From Pseudomonadota bacterium (lineage in GTDB: Bacteria > Pseudomonadota > Gammaproteobacteria > Steroidobacterales > Steroidobacteraceae), in assembly GCA_016703895.1 (NCBI GenBank), contig JADJBE010000005.1:196814-260813 (forward strand): a DNA stretch of 64,000 bases. Reading direction: 5' to 3'. Positions 1-9,725 of this stretch are shown piece after piece (position 1 is the first letter of the stretch; the number at the start of each line of letters is the position of its first letter). Made by a program: the position numbers and the translations under genes. The notes below the pieces were generated by a model. That model saw only the letters and a program-made list of their open reading frames with translations, was not told the DNA's origin and did no database searches.

Positions 1-828
1 TGTCTGCTGGACCATTCTGTCAAGGGCGTCCATCAGGACAGTCATGGCGTCGAAGTCCTGGTATGGACGTCGCAAGGCGAGCAGATCATCGATGGGTCTT
101 TCTTGCTCGGCTGCGACGGTGCCGACTCCAACGTACGCAAAGCAACGGCGATCAGCTTCGAAGGATTTACCTATCCGGAGAAGTTCCTGGTCGCTTCCAC
201 GCCATTTCCGCTCGAGACCAAGTTCGATCGGCTGTCGCTCGTCAACTACGTGTCAGACCCGGACGAGTGGCTTGTCTTGCTGAAGACCACGAGTCTGTGG
301 CGAGTGCTGATTCCCACCGACCCTAACAACACCGATGATTCGTTGTTTTTGTCAGACGCCTGGATTCAGGATCGCCTGCAGCATATGGCACCGCATTCCG
401 AACCCTATGAGATCGGCCATCGAACGCTGTACCGCGTCCATCAGCGGGTGGCAAAGACGTACCGGCGCGGCCGTGTGTTGATCGCCGGCGATGCTGCGCA
501 CATCAACAACCCGTTGGGCGGCATGGGCATGAACGGCGGCATTCACGATGCATACAACCTGGCTGGCCGCTTGTCACGGATTCATGAAGGTGCCGATGTC
601 GACGAGGAACTCGATCTCTATGACAAACAGCGGCGCCTGATCTGCATGCATGTGGTGCAGGAGCACACCATCAATAACAAGAAGCTGCTCGAGACGAAAG
701 ATCCTGACGTGCAGCGTAAACGGCAAGACGAGTTCATGCGCACCGCGGCGGACCCCAAGCTGGCACGTGAGTTCCTGCTCAAGACCTCGATGATCCAGTC
801 GCTACGCGACGCGGCAAAAATAAGCTAA
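1..828 (+). CDS. FAD-dependent aromatic-ring monooxygenase, 5' end outside window
   Basis: The frame is open from base 1, so the N-terminal FAD-binding Rossmann part lies outside the window; about 275 residues are visible. The visible part has the family DG motif (GCDGADSNVRK, near residue 38) and the GD motif GRVLIAGDAAH (near 157) followed by a glycine-rich GGMGMNGG helix start. These are the signatures of the class A flavin monooxygenases (PheA/TfdB/UbiH type) that use NAD(P)H and O2 to hydroxylate aromatic or polycyclic substrates in the cytoplasm. The substrate cannot be read from the fragment. It converges on malQ, the two stops overlapping by 4 bases, and is unrelated to the glycogen genes. 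Confidence 0.88.
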   Translation, partial: CLLDHSVKGVHQDSHGVEVLVWTSQGEQIIDGSFLLGCDGADSNVRKATAISFEGFTYPEKFLVASTPFPLETKFDRLSLVNYVSDPDEWLVLLKTTSLWRVLIPTDPNNTDDSLFLSDAWIQDRLQHMAPHSEPYEIGHRTLYRVHQRVAKTYRRGRVLIAGDAAHINNPLGGMGMNGGIHDAYNLAGRLSRIHEGADVDEELDLYDKQRRLICMHVVQEHTINNKKLLETKDPDVQRKRQDEFMRTAADPKLAREFLLKTSMIQSLRDAAKIS

Positions 829-3029
829 ATCGCGCGTAGGCGGCTGAGGTCTCGCAACGAGCGATCGATATCCGGCCGAGCAAACAACGCTTCGATCGTT
901 ACGGGCAACTTGCGGCGCCAATTGGGGTATTCCGTACTGGTGCCCGGCACGTTCACCGGTTCGATCATGCCCAGCAAATCTTCGACCTGCACGGCAACGA
1001 GCGCAGCACGGCTGGTCGCCAGAAATCCATGCGCGGCGTCCGCCAGCGAATCCGAATAAGGGTCATCGCCTTGCCGTGGCGCTGCCGGTAAGCGTTGCGC
1101 CTCGCTCAGCGCCTGCAGAAACTGCTCGCGATCGCGCCGGCGTTCCTCGGCCAGCTCCCAGGCCACTTCTGCGGCAGGGTACAGCGCCAGTCGCTCACGC
1201 AAACGAATATCGTCGCCCTGCCACCAGGATCGCAAAGTCGGCAGATCGTGCGTCGTGGCGGTCGCCAGAGCGCGAGGCTCATAGTGGGATGGCGCGCGAA
1301 ACGCGTCGCCGACTTTTTCGAACAACAGCACTTTGTATTGGTAGACGCCAAACTCTGCCATGGCCCGGCGTACTTCATCGGGCACCACGCCGAGATCCTC
1401 GCCGATCACGACCACTCGTTGCGTGACGCTCTCCAAGGCAATAATCGCCATGAGCAGGTCGAGTGGGTAGTGGACATAGGCGCCATCACGTGCGGCGTGG
1501 CCCGCGGGCACCCACCACTGCCGGAACAACGCCATGACATGGTCCAGGCGCAGCGCGCCACCGTTGCGCATGTTCGCGCGCAGCAACGCAGCGAACGGCT
1601 CGAATGCGCGGGCCTCTAGCAGGCCAGGATCCTGCGGTGGTAGCCCCCAGTCCTGGCCCTTGAGCGCCAGACGGTCCGGTGGAGCGCCGATCGACACACC
1701 CACCGCAAACACATCGCGATTGCCCCAGACCTCAGCGCCGCTTGCATCAGCTCCAACGGCGCAGTCGTTATATAGACCGATCGACATACCCAGCTCGCGC
1801 GCACGCTGTTGCACAACCGCAAGTTGCTCCGTCGCTACCCACTGCAACCACATATAGAACTGAACTCGGTCCGCCTGCTCGATAGCAAAGGCCTGGACGG
1901 CGGGCGATGAGACACTGTGATACTCCGATGGCCAGTTGCGCCAACCGGATTCACGGCCGCGTCGCAGACGGAAAAACTCATCCAGTGCATCAAATAGACC
2001 CTGGCGGCGCAGATCCTCGCCTCGCTCGGCGACAAACAACTGGAATGCTCGCCCGCGCACACTCTCGCCAGCCAGGTAGTGGCTGCAAAAATCTCGATAG
2101 AGAACGGTCAGCAACTCGAGCTTGAGCGATGCAACCACGACATAGTCCACCTGGGTCGCCGCGCGTGCAGCTCTTAACTGCTGCTGGAATGCCGCATCGC
2201 TAAACCGCAACTGCGCGGCGTCGCACTGCGCAAACTCCAGCAGACTTTCCGGCTGGATGTAGAACACGTTCAAGGCGAGCCGGCTGGAGGCGCTGTACGG
2301 GCTGCAATGGCCCGGATTCGCAGGAAACAGCGCGTGCAATGGGTTCAGGCCGATAAAGTCCGCACCGGTCGCAGCTGCCCGTTCCACCAAGCCTAACAAA
2401 TCACGAAAGTCGCCGATGCCCCAGTTGTCAGCTGATCGAAGCGCATAGAGCTGGACCGCGATGCCCCAACCTCGCTTGCCACCGTGCTCAAAAACGCCAC
2501 TAACACCACTGCGCTTTTCACCATATTGGAAACAGCACGCCGGCGCTGCGATCAACCGGGTCTCCACCGGCGCATGGTCGCCGACCCTGACTACAAGGCG
2601 GTGATACCCCAGCGGCAGATCGGTCGGCAGCGGCAAACTGCGTCGCACATAGAGCACGCCGTCGATCGTTTGGCGTTCAAGTGCCGCAAGCTCTCGAATG
2701 ACGACGGCGCCGTCATGCCGCCCGCCGTCCTGTACGTGAATCTCGAATTGCAGCGTGATCCAGTCCTCATCCGCCCGCGTCACGACCGCGATCCCACCAG
2801 ACTGTGGTCGCGAGACGACGGTCGGCTCTACCAATCGCTGCCAACGTGCTCGCCGCGCCGACGCCAGCGCTGCCTCGAGCGCCACGGGATCGTCAACCGG
2901 TACTCCCATCGCACGCAGCAACGCTGCCTTGGTCGCCAGCGAGAAGTGCTGCAATTCACCGCGGTAGTCATGAAACGCTTCGCCGACTCCTCGTAGGCGA
3001 GCCAGCTCGTCAATCGCAGCTGTGTTCAA
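825..3029 (-). CDS. malQ: 4-alpha-glucanotransferase (amylomaltase)
   Basis: A GH77 enzyme of 734 residues that disproportionates malto-oligosaccharides from glycogen debranching into longer chains plus glucose. Seen: the GH77 motif GLNPLHALFP, the nucleophile region LRLDHVMALF, the acid/base region VIGEDLGVVP and the third carboxylate in THDLPT. The length fits the long, E. coli-like MalQ type, which has an N-terminal beta-domain before the barrel. It is the last gene of a minus-strand operon glgP-glgB-glgX-malQ. Its start overlaps the glgX stop by 4 bases (3026-3029), a sign of translational coupling. No frameshift or missing catalytic residue. Confidence 0.96.
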   Translation of the reverse strand: MNTAAIDELARLRGVGEAFHDYRGELQHFSLATKAALLRAMGVPVDDPVALEAALASARRARWQRLVEPTVVSRPQSGGIAVVTRADEDWITLQFEIHVQDGGRHDGAVVIRELAALERQTIDGVLYVRRSLPLPTDLPLGYHRLVVRVGDHAPVETRLIAAPACCFQYGEKRSGVSGVFEHGGKRGWGIAVQLYALRSADNWGIGDFRDLLGLVERAAATGADFIGLNPLHALFPANPGHCSPYSASSRLALNVFYIQPESLLEFAQCDAAQLRFSDAAFQQQLRAARAATQVDYVVVASLKLELLTVLYRDFCSHYLAGESVRGRAFQLFVAERGEDLRRQGLFDALDEFFRLRRGRESGWRNWPSEYHSVSSPAVQAFAIEQADRVQFYMWLQWVATEQLAVVQQRARELGMSIGLYNDCAVGADASGAEVWGNRDVFAVGVSIGAPPDRLALKGQDWGLPPQDPGLLEARAFEPFAALLRANMRNGGALRLDHVMALFRQWWVPAGHAARDGAYVHYPLDLLMAIIALESVTQRVVVIGEDLGVVPDEVRRAMAEFGVYQYKVLLFEKVGDAFRAPSHYEPRALATATTHDLPTLRSWWQGDDIRLRERLALYPAAEVAWELAEERRRDREQFLQALSEAQRLPAAPRQGDDPYSDSLADAAHGFLATSRAALVAVQVEDLLGMIEPVNVPGTSTEYPNWRRKLPVTIEALFARPDIDRSLRDLSRLRAI

Positions 3030-5170
3030 GCGCCAACCTGCCGGCCCGCTGCTTGCGTGAGGACCATGAGCGAACGGGGCGCGAGCGTTGGCGCACCAGA
3101 CATCGGCAGCAACTTTACCAAAGCTGGCGACTGATCAATCCCTTCCTGGCTGGTGTCAATGAGCACCTGCCAGCTGCGCGACACCGTCGGTACCGGCAAC
3201 GTGAACTCACACGGATCGCCGGTCGGATTCAAAAGTAACAACAAGTCACTGCTCGTATCACGCGAACCGATGCCAATGGCGAAGCTGCGCTGATACGGAT
3301 CGTGCCAGTCGGATTCCCTCATTTCATGGCCCTGCGGGTGCCACCAGAGCACATCGCGCGAATGGCTGGCGAGCACAGACCCCTTCAGAAACGTGTCGCG
3401 CCGCAGCTCGGTGCGCTCGCGACGCAGCTTGGCGAGCCGCGCCACAAAGTCGACCAACGAGGTATTGCGCTTGGCCTGCGACCAATCAACCCAGCTGATG
3501 TCGTTGTCCTGACAATAGGCGTTGTTATTGCCACGCTGTGTGCGACCAAACTCATCACCGGCCAGAAGCATTGGCACGCCCTGCGAGAAAAACAAAGTCG
3601 TCAGCATATTGCGGACCTGACGATTCCGCAGCGCGATGATGCGTGGATCGTCTGTTTCGCCCTCCACGCCGCAGTTCCAGCTCAAGTTGTCAGCGTGACC
3701 ATCATGGTTCTCTTCGAGATTGACCTCGTTGTGCTTGTGATCGTAGGAGACCACGTCGTGCAGGGTGAAGCCATCATGCGCAGCAAGGTAATTGATACTC
3801 GCGGTCGGCCGTCGGCCTGCGTGCCGAAACAAGTCGCTGGAACCGGAAAACCGCTCGGCCAACGAGCCGAGCAGGCGACCATCGCCGCGCCAATAAGCGC
3901 GGACCGTGTCGCGATACCGATCGTTCCACTCCGACCAGCCGTTGGGGAAGTTACCCAGTTGATAGCCACCAAAGCCGATATCCCAGGGCTCTGCGATGAG
4001 CTTCACGTAAGCCAACACTGGATCAGCACGCAACGCCGCAAAAAAAGGCGCGTTGGAATTGAAGCCGCCAGAGTCCCGCCCGAGTACCGGCGCAAGATCG
4101 AAACGGAAGCCATCGACATGCATCTCCTCGGCCCAATAGCGCAGACTTGTCAGCACCAAATCGAGCGCGGCTGGCTGGTCAATCGCAACGGTGTTGCCAG
4201 TGCCGGTGATATTCTCGAACTGCCGCTTGTCAGTGTGCAGTAGCCGGTAGTAGCTGCGATTGTCGAGACCTCGCCAACTGAGCGTGGCACCGCGATCGCC
4301 GCCTTCGGCGGTGTGGTTGTAAACCACATCCAATATCACCTCGATACCCGCACCATGCAGCGCACGGACCATGTCGCGAAACTCGCGCACCGGGTCCTCA
4401 ACCGCATAACTCGCCTCCGGTGCACTCCACGCCAGTGGGTTATAGCCCCAGTAGTTGCTGAGACCCCGCGCCGCCAGAAACTGCTCACTGGCAAATGACT
4501 GCACCGGCATGAGCTCAACCGCCGTGACGCCCAACTTCTTGAGGTGGTCGAGCACCGCCGGGGCCGTGAGACCGAGGTATTTGCCGCGCCATGCCGGCGG
4601 CACGTCCGGATGCAGCTGCGTGAAACCCTTGACGTGCAGCTCGTAGATGAACGTGTCACGCCAAGGCGTGGCTGGCGACCGGTCCCCCTGCCAATCGTAC
4701 GCCGGATCAATCACACGACAGCGCGGCACAAACGGCGCGCTGTCAGCGCTGAACGGTCCACTGGGGTTGCGCGCGTCAGAGCGACGGTATTCGCCTGGAC
4801 TGGGCTCGACATCCAGCACGGGTGGTTGCCAGATCACCTGCCCGACCACCTCACGGGCGCTCGGATCGAGTAACAACTTCGCACTATTATACCGATGGCC
4901 GTCCTCCGGGCTGAACGGACCGGTGGCACGCAACCCATAGAGCGTACCCGCGGTTGCATGGATCGTAGGCACGACACCGTGCCACACATGCCCCGCTCGA
5001 CCCGTGAGTGTGTAGCGCGCAGTCTCTGTCTGACCATCCGCCTTGTAAATGCAGACAACGACTTCTTCGGCATGCTGCGCATGCACCGCGAAGTTCACGC
5101 CATTGGGCGTCAGCGACGCACCGAGCGGAAGTGCTGCGCCGGGTCTTGCCTCGAAACGCTCAGCCATCAT
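3026..5170 (-). CDS. glgX: glycogen debranching enzyme (isoamylase type)
   Basis: A GH13 debranching enzyme of about 714 residues that hydrolyses alpha-1,6 branches of limit dextrin. An N-terminal CBM48-like domain (LTPNGVNFAVHA) precedes the barrel. Catalytic regions seen: VVYNHTAEGG, the nucleophile in DGFRFDLAPVLGR, the acid in LIAEPWDIG and the third Asp in YLAAHDGFTL. The frame is open further upstream, but those residues are Arg/Cys-rich and lie inside glgB. I chose the tandem ATG at 5170/5167, which overlaps the glgB stop by about 10 bases, matching the other couplings in this operon. Confidence 0.95.
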   Translation of the reverse strand: MMAERFEARPGAALPLGASLTPNGVNFAVHAQHAEEVVVCIYKADGQTETARYTLTGRAGHVWHGVVPTIHATAGTLYGLRATGPFSPEDGHRYNSAKLLLDPSAREVVGQVIWQPPVLDVEPSPGEYRRSDARNPSGPFSADSAPFVPRCRVIDPAYDWQGDRSPATPWRDTFIYELHVKGFTQLHPDVPPAWRGKYLGLTAPAVLDHLKKLGVTAVELMPVQSFASEQFLAARGLSNYWGYNPLAWSAPEASYAVEDPVREFRDMVRALHGAGIEVILDVVYNHTAEGGDRGATLSWRGLDNRSYYRLLHTDKRQFENITGTGNTVAIDQPAALDLVLTSLRYWAEEMHVDGFRFDLAPVLGRDSGGFNSNAPFFAALRADPVLAYVKLIAEPWDIGFGGYQLGNFPNGWSEWNDRYRDTVRAYWRGDGRLLGSLAERFSGSSDLFRHAGRRPTASINYLAAHDGFTLHDVVSYDHKHNEVNLEENHDGHADNLSWNCGVEGETDDPRIIALRNRQVRNMLTTLFFSQGVPMLLAGDEFGRTQRGNNNAYCQDNDISWVDWSQAKRNTSLVDFVARLAKLRRERTELRRDTFLKGSVLASHSRDVLWWHPQGHEMRESDWHDPYQRSFAIGIGSRDTSSDLLLLLNPTGDPCEFTLPVPTVSRSWQVLIDTSQEGIDQSPALVKLLPMSGAPTLAPRSLMVLTQAAGRQVGA

Positions 5171-7064
5171 GCGGCTCCAGGAGCAGCGCGGCCAGCGGCG
5201 GCATCTGCACGCGGAGCGCAAATGGCAAGCCGTGACACGGGCGCTCCACTGTATAGAGATCTGTCTGCGAGCGGTACCCGGACCCACCATAGATCTCGGC
5301 GTCAGTATCCATAATCACCGTGTACCGCCCAGCGCGCGGCACACCAACCCAATAGTCGTTACGAGGTATTGGGGTGCCGTTGAAGAGACAGACGAGTGGT
5401 TCGCCAGCATCCGGCGCAGTTGCAAGCCGCAGGAACGCAAACAAACTTTCCGCAGAATTGTGCAAGTCAATCCAGCGAAAGCCGTTACGATCCGCGTCCG
5501 AGCCGTGCAATGACGCGCGGTGCAGACAAATGCGATTCAGGTCGCGGACCAACCGCTGTAGTCCCCTGTGATTGGCCTCTGCTAACAGGTGCCAATCGAG
5601 ACTGCGCGCTTCGCTCCACTCGGCCCACTGGCCCCACTCCTGCCCCATGAACAACAGCTTCTTGCCCGGATGCGCCATCATGAAGCCGACAAAAAGTCTA
5701 TAGTTGGCACGCTGCTGCCACTGGTCACCGGGCATTTTGTCAAGTAGCGAGCGCTTGCCGTGCACGACTTCGTCATGGGAGATCGGCAGAATGAAGTTCT
5801 CTGACCATGCATACATGAACGAGAAAGTGATCAAGCCGTGCTCAAACGAGCGGTGCACGGGGTCCTTGGCGAAGTACCGCAGCGTATCGTTCATCCAACC
5901 CATGTTCCATTTGAAATTGAAGCCCAGACCACCCGCATGGACCGGCGTCGTCACGCCAGGGAAGGCGGTCGACTCCTCCGCGATTGTCAGCAGACCCGGA
6001 TACTGGCCGTGTGCAACCGTATTGAATTCGCGCAGGAACTCGATCGCCTCAAGATTCTCGCGGCCGCCATTACGATTCGGCAGCCAGTCACCGGCCTCAC
6101 GGCTGTAGTCCAGATACAGCATCGACGCGACTGCATCGACGCGCAAACCATCGAGATGGTAATAGTCGAGCCAGTACAGCGCGTTCGCAATCAGGAAGTT
6201 CCGCACTTCGTGGCGGCCGTAGTTGAAAATGTGGGTGCCCCAGTCGCGATGCTCACCCTGGCGCGGGTCGGCGTGCTCGTAGAGAGCCGTGCCATCGAAC
6301 TCCGCCAGCCCGTGCGCGTCTTTGGGGAAATGTGCCGGCACCCAGTCGAGCAACACGCCCAGCCCGGCCTGATGACAGCGGTCGACGAAGCACATGAAGT
6401 CCTGCGGCGAGCCATGGCGCGAAGTCGGTGCGAAGTAACCGACCACTTGATAGCCCCAGGATGCGTCCAGCGGGTGCTCGGCCACACCAATCAGCTCAAT
6501 GTGCGTGAATCCCTGTTCAAGGACGTAGGGAATCACGCGCTCAGCCGCTTCCGCCCACGTCAGGAACGGCGGGCTGCGGCCTGCCACGTGCTGCCACGAC
6601 CCGAGATGCAGCTCGTAGATGCTGATCGGCGTTCGCAACGGATTGCAGGCTGCGCGTCGCTGCAACCACGCATCGTCGGACCATTCATAGCCGCTCAGGT
6701 CGCTAACAACAGAACAGTTTCCAGGCCGCAACTGCATCGCAAAGCCGACCGGATCCGCCTTTAAGAACAGCGCGCCGTTGCGTGACTTGATCTCGTACTT
6801 GTACTCGTTACCAACGCCGACATCGGCAACAAACAATTCCCAGACGCCGGATGACTGACACGGACGCATCGGATTGGCGCGACCGTCCCACGCATTAAAT
6901 GGCCCCACGACGCTGACACTCGTCGCGTTCGGCGCCCAGACTGCGAATCGTGTCCCCGACTGCCCACCCTCGCTAGCAAGGTGCGCCCCGAACTTATGGT
7001 AGAGCGCGTAGTGTTTACCCTCGTTAAAGAGATGCAGATCAAATTCGGTCAGGCGCGCGTGCAA
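5160..7064 (-). CDS. glgB: 1,4-alpha-glucan branching enzyme
   Basis: A GH13 branching enzyme that cuts an alpha-1,4 chain and re-attaches it as an alpha-1,6 branch in glycogen. At 634 residues it is the short form with one CBM48 module (FAVWAPNATSVSVVGPFNAW) and lacks the extra N1 domain of the 720-730 residue enzymes. Active-site regions: LLDWVPAHFPKD, LDGLRVDAVASMLYLDYSR with the nucleophile Asp, LTIAEEST with the acid Glu, and PISHDEVVHGK. The start is a TTG with AGGAG 9 bases upstream, 16 bases after the glgP stop. It is translationally coupled to glgX downstream. Confidence 0.96.
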   Translation of the reverse strand: MHARLTEFDLHLFNEGKHYALYHKFGAHLASEGGQSGTRFAVWAPNATSVSVVGPFNAWDGRANPMRPCQSSGVWELFVADVGVGNEYKYEIKSRNGALFLKADPVGFAMQLRPGNCSVVSDLSGYEWSDDAWLQRRAACNPLRTPISIYELHLGSWQHVAGRSPPFLTWAEAAERVIPYVLEQGFTHIELIGVAEHPLDASWGYQVVGYFAPTSRHGSPQDFMCFVDRCHQAGLGVLLDWVPAHFPKDAHGLAEFDGTALYEHADPRQGEHRDWGTHIFNYGRHEVRNFLIANALYWLDYYHLDGLRVDAVASMLYLDYSREAGDWLPNRNGGRENLEAIEFLREFNTVAHGQYPGLLTIAEESTAFPGVTTPVHAGGLGFNFKWNMGWMNDTLRYFAKDPVHRSFEHGLITFSFMYAWSENFILPISHDEVVHGKRSLLDKMPGDQWQQRANYRLFVGFMMAHPGKKLLFMGQEWGQWAEWSEARSLDWHLLAEANHRGLQRLVRDLNRICLHRASLHGSDADRNGFRWIDLHNSAESLFAFLRLATAPDAGEPLVCLFNGTPIPRNDYWVGVPRAGRYTVIMDTDAEIYGGSGYRSQTDLYTVERPCHGLPFALRVQMPPLAALLLEPHDG

Positions 7065-7080
7065 ACCTAAGGGCTCCTGC

Positions 7081-9606
7081 TCAGATCACCGGCCGAATAT
7101 TCCAGATCCGTTCGGCATACTCGCGAATACTCCGGTCTGACGAGAACGGCCCCATTCTGAGGCAATTGAGAATCGCTCGCCGACTCCATTCATCGGGGTC
7201 GCGATATAGCGTGTCGACGCGCTCCTGTGCCGCGCAGTATGCGGCAAAGTCCGCCAACACCAGGTACGGCTCATCGTCACCCAGCAGTCGATCGATGATC
7301 GGCTGCGCCGCCTCGGGTTGACGGGGGTTGAAGAACCCGCTGCGAATCAATTCGAGAGTTGCTTGCAATTCCGGATTGTCGACGAGGTAGTCGCGTGGGC
7401 GATAGCCACGTGATTTCACGTCGGCGACCTCGCTCGCCGTCAGGCCGAAGATGAAAATATTCTCCTCGCCTACCGCATCGCGAATCTCGATATTCGCGCC
7501 GTCAAGTGTGCCAATCGTCAGCGCCCCATTGAGGGACAGCTTCATGTTGCCGGTGCCAGACGCTTCCATGCCAGCCGTCGAGATCTGCTCCGATAGATCT
7601 GCGGCCGGCATGATCTTCTGTGCCAGCGACACGTCGTAATCAGGCAGAAAGACGCACGCCAATTTGCCTTGGGTCACAGGATCCTGATTGATGACGGTGG
7701 CAACATTGTTGATCAAACGGATGATCAACTTCGCCAAAAAATAGCCCGGCGCCGCCTTGCCCGCGAACATCACGGTTCTAGGCACGACATCCAGTTGCGG
7801 GTTGGCACGGATACGCTGATAGCGCGTCACCACATACAAGAGATTCAACAGTTGACGCTTGTATTCGTGGATCCGCTTCACTTGCACGTCGAATAGCGAG
7901 TGCAGCGACACATCGAGGCCGGTCCGCGCGTCGATTTCCGCAACCAGCCGCCGCTTGTTCGCGAGCTTGATGTCGCGAAAGCGCGCCCGGAATTCCGGAT
8001 CCTCGGCGGAACCGACCAGCCGCTCCAGTTCCTCTAGATCGTTTTCCCAGGCCGCCCCTAAGCGCTCTGTCAGCAGCTGCGACAGCCCTGGATTAGATTG
8101 CTTCAACCAGCGGCGCACCGTGATACCGTTAGTGACATTGGTGAAGCGCTCCGGATACAGGGCAGCAAAGCCGGCGAACACGGTCTTGCGTACTAACTCC
8201 GAATGCAACTTCGCAACGCCGTTGACCTTGTGACTACCCACAACGGCAAGATGTGCCATGCGTACGCGTCGACCGTAGCCCTCGGCAATCAACGACAACG
8301 CGCTCTTGGCAGCGTCGTCGTGCGGCCAGCGTCGCTCCACTTCCAGCAAGAATTCGCCGTTGATGCGATAGATGATCTCCAAATGGCGCGGTAGTAAACG
8401 TTCAAAGAACGCCACGGGCCAGGTCTCGAGTGCTTCCGGCAACAACGTGTGATTGGTATAGCCGAACAGCTGGCAACTGATTCCCCAGGCTAGCGTCCAA
8501 TCCAGGTCATGCACGTCGAGCAACAGGCGCAACAGCTCCGGAATCGCTAGCGCCGGATGCGTGTCATTCAACTGCAATGCAACCGAATCCGGTAAATCCG
8601 CCAGCGATCGCCCTTCAGCAATATGGTTCGCCAGCAAATCCTGCACGCTGGCGCTCACAAAGAAATACTGTTGCTTGAAGCGCAGCTCCTTGCCCTGCGG
8701 CGTGGAATCATCGGGATACAACACGCGCGACACGTTCTTTGCCGCCACCTGGTCCTCAACAGCGGCCGCATGGTTGCCAGCATTGAAGTCCTCGATATGG
8801 AACGGCGTGATAGCACGGCCGGACCATAGTCGCAGGTGATTGACGGTGGGACTGCGGTTACCCGGTACTAATTGAGCAAAGCCGACGGCCAGGATGTCCT
8901 GCGTCTCCACCCAGACGCGCCGCTCCTTGCCCTCCGGGTCCGTTTGCGCGGCGACGCGACCACCGAAGCGGACCACGTAGCGCGCGTCGGAGCGCGGCGT
9001 TTCCCAAACGTTGCGCAATCGCAGCCAAGTACTCGCCTGCTCATGCTGCGCGCCATCCGGACCAATGGTCTGGGTAAATATTCCATAGTCGTAACGGATG
9101 CCATAGCCGACAGCGGGATACTGCAGAGTGGCCAGCGAATCGAGGAAGCAAGCGGCGAGTCGCCCGAGACCCCCATTGCCGAGACCGGGATCCACTTCGA
9201 GCGCGACGAGTTCGTCGAAGTCGAGTCCAAGCGTGGTAACAGCCGCACGCGCCTCGGCGACGAAGTCCGCATCGAGACTCGACAGCGCGTTGGTCAACGT
9301 ACGCCCCGGCAAGAACTCCACCGACAGATAGCAAACCCGCTTTACATGGGCCCGCGCCACTCGCCGTTGCGTCGCCAGCCAGCGGGCCGTCAGCTCTTCT
9401 CTGACGCACAGTGACAATGCGTCATAGACATCGCGCGGCGTCGCAGTGTCAGGGTCTTTGCCTAGTGACCGGGTCAGTCGCTCCAGCATCGCAAAACGCA
9501 ACGTGCCCGGCTGCAGCGATGCGCGGGGATTCAATACCTGGTCCGAAAATCTTCTCTGCTCGCTACTGTCCACGCGGTCGTCCTGCCTGTCTTGAGTTCT
9601 GGCCAC
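7081..9606 (-). CDS. glgP: glycogen/starch/alpha-glucan phosphorylase
   Basis: An 841-residue GT35 phosphorylase that releases glucose-1-phosphate from the non-reducing ends of glycogen; full family length. The PLP-lysine signature EASGTGNMKLSLNG lies near residues 680-695. VNGVAKLHSEL, RWLKQSNPGL and DVQVKRIHEYKRQLLN are standard family blocks. Translation starts at GTG (9606). It is the first gene of the glgP-glgB-glgX-malQ operon, so the cluster covers branching, phosphorolysis, debranching and dextrin recycling. glgA and glgC are not in the window. It is divergent from the polyphosphate glucokinase gene. Confidence 0.96.
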   Translation of the reverse strand: MARTQDRQDDRVDSSEQRRFSDQVLNPRASLQPGTLRFAMLERLTRSLGKDPDTATPRDVYDALSLCVREELTARWLATQRRVARAHVKRVCYLSVEFLPGRTLTNALSSLDADFVAEARAAVTTLGLDFDELVALEVDPGLGNGGLGRLAACFLDSLATLQYPAVGYGIRYDYGIFTQTIGPDGAQHEQASTWLRLRNVWETPRSDARYVVRFGGRVAAQTDPEGKERRVWVETQDILAVGFAQLVPGNRSPTVNHLRLWSGRAITPFHIEDFNAGNHAAAVEDQVAAKNVSRVLYPDDSTPQGKELRFKQQYFFVSASVQDLLANHIAEGRSLADLPDSVALQLNDTHPALAIPELLRLLLDVHDLDWTLAWGISCQLFGYTNHTLLPEALETWPVAFFERLLPRHLEIIYRINGEFLLEVERRWPHDDAAKSALSLIAEGYGRRVRMAHLAVVGSHKVNGVAKLHSELVRKTVFAGFAALYPERFTNVTNGITVRRWLKQSNPGLSQLLTERLGAAWENDLEELERLVGSAEDPEFRARFRDIKLANKRRLVAEIDARTGLDVSLHSLFDVQVKRIHEYKRQLLNLLYVVTRYQRIRANPQLDVVPRTVMFAGKAAPGYFLAKLIIRLINNVATVINQDPVTQGKLACVFLPDYDVSLAQKIMPAADLSEQISTAGMEASGTGNMKLSLNGALTIGTLDGANIEIRDAVGEENIFIFGLTASEVADVKSRGYRPRDYLVDNPELQATLELIRSGFFNPRQPEAAQPIIDRLLGDDEPYLVLADFAAYCAAQERVDTLYRDPDEWSRRAILNCLRMGPFSSDRSIREYAERIWNIRPVI

Positions 9607-9725
9607 CGATACGGCCGGTGCGGAGCACCGGGATCAGGGCGCGTATGATAGGCAATCAAGAGCCGCTGCGGGTACTGCAGCGGTCGCTCGGAACAGTTCT
9701 TTGCAGGCTTTGTGAGCTCCACCCC

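Noticed and set aside
3302..4243. 313-codon plus-strand open frame opposite glgX
   Set aside because: It is the mirror of a highly conserved glgX region; no domain, ribosome site or codon pattern of its own.
5838..6764. 308-codon plus-strand open frame opposite glgB
   Set aside because: Antisense shadow of the glgB catalytic barrel in GC-rich DNA.
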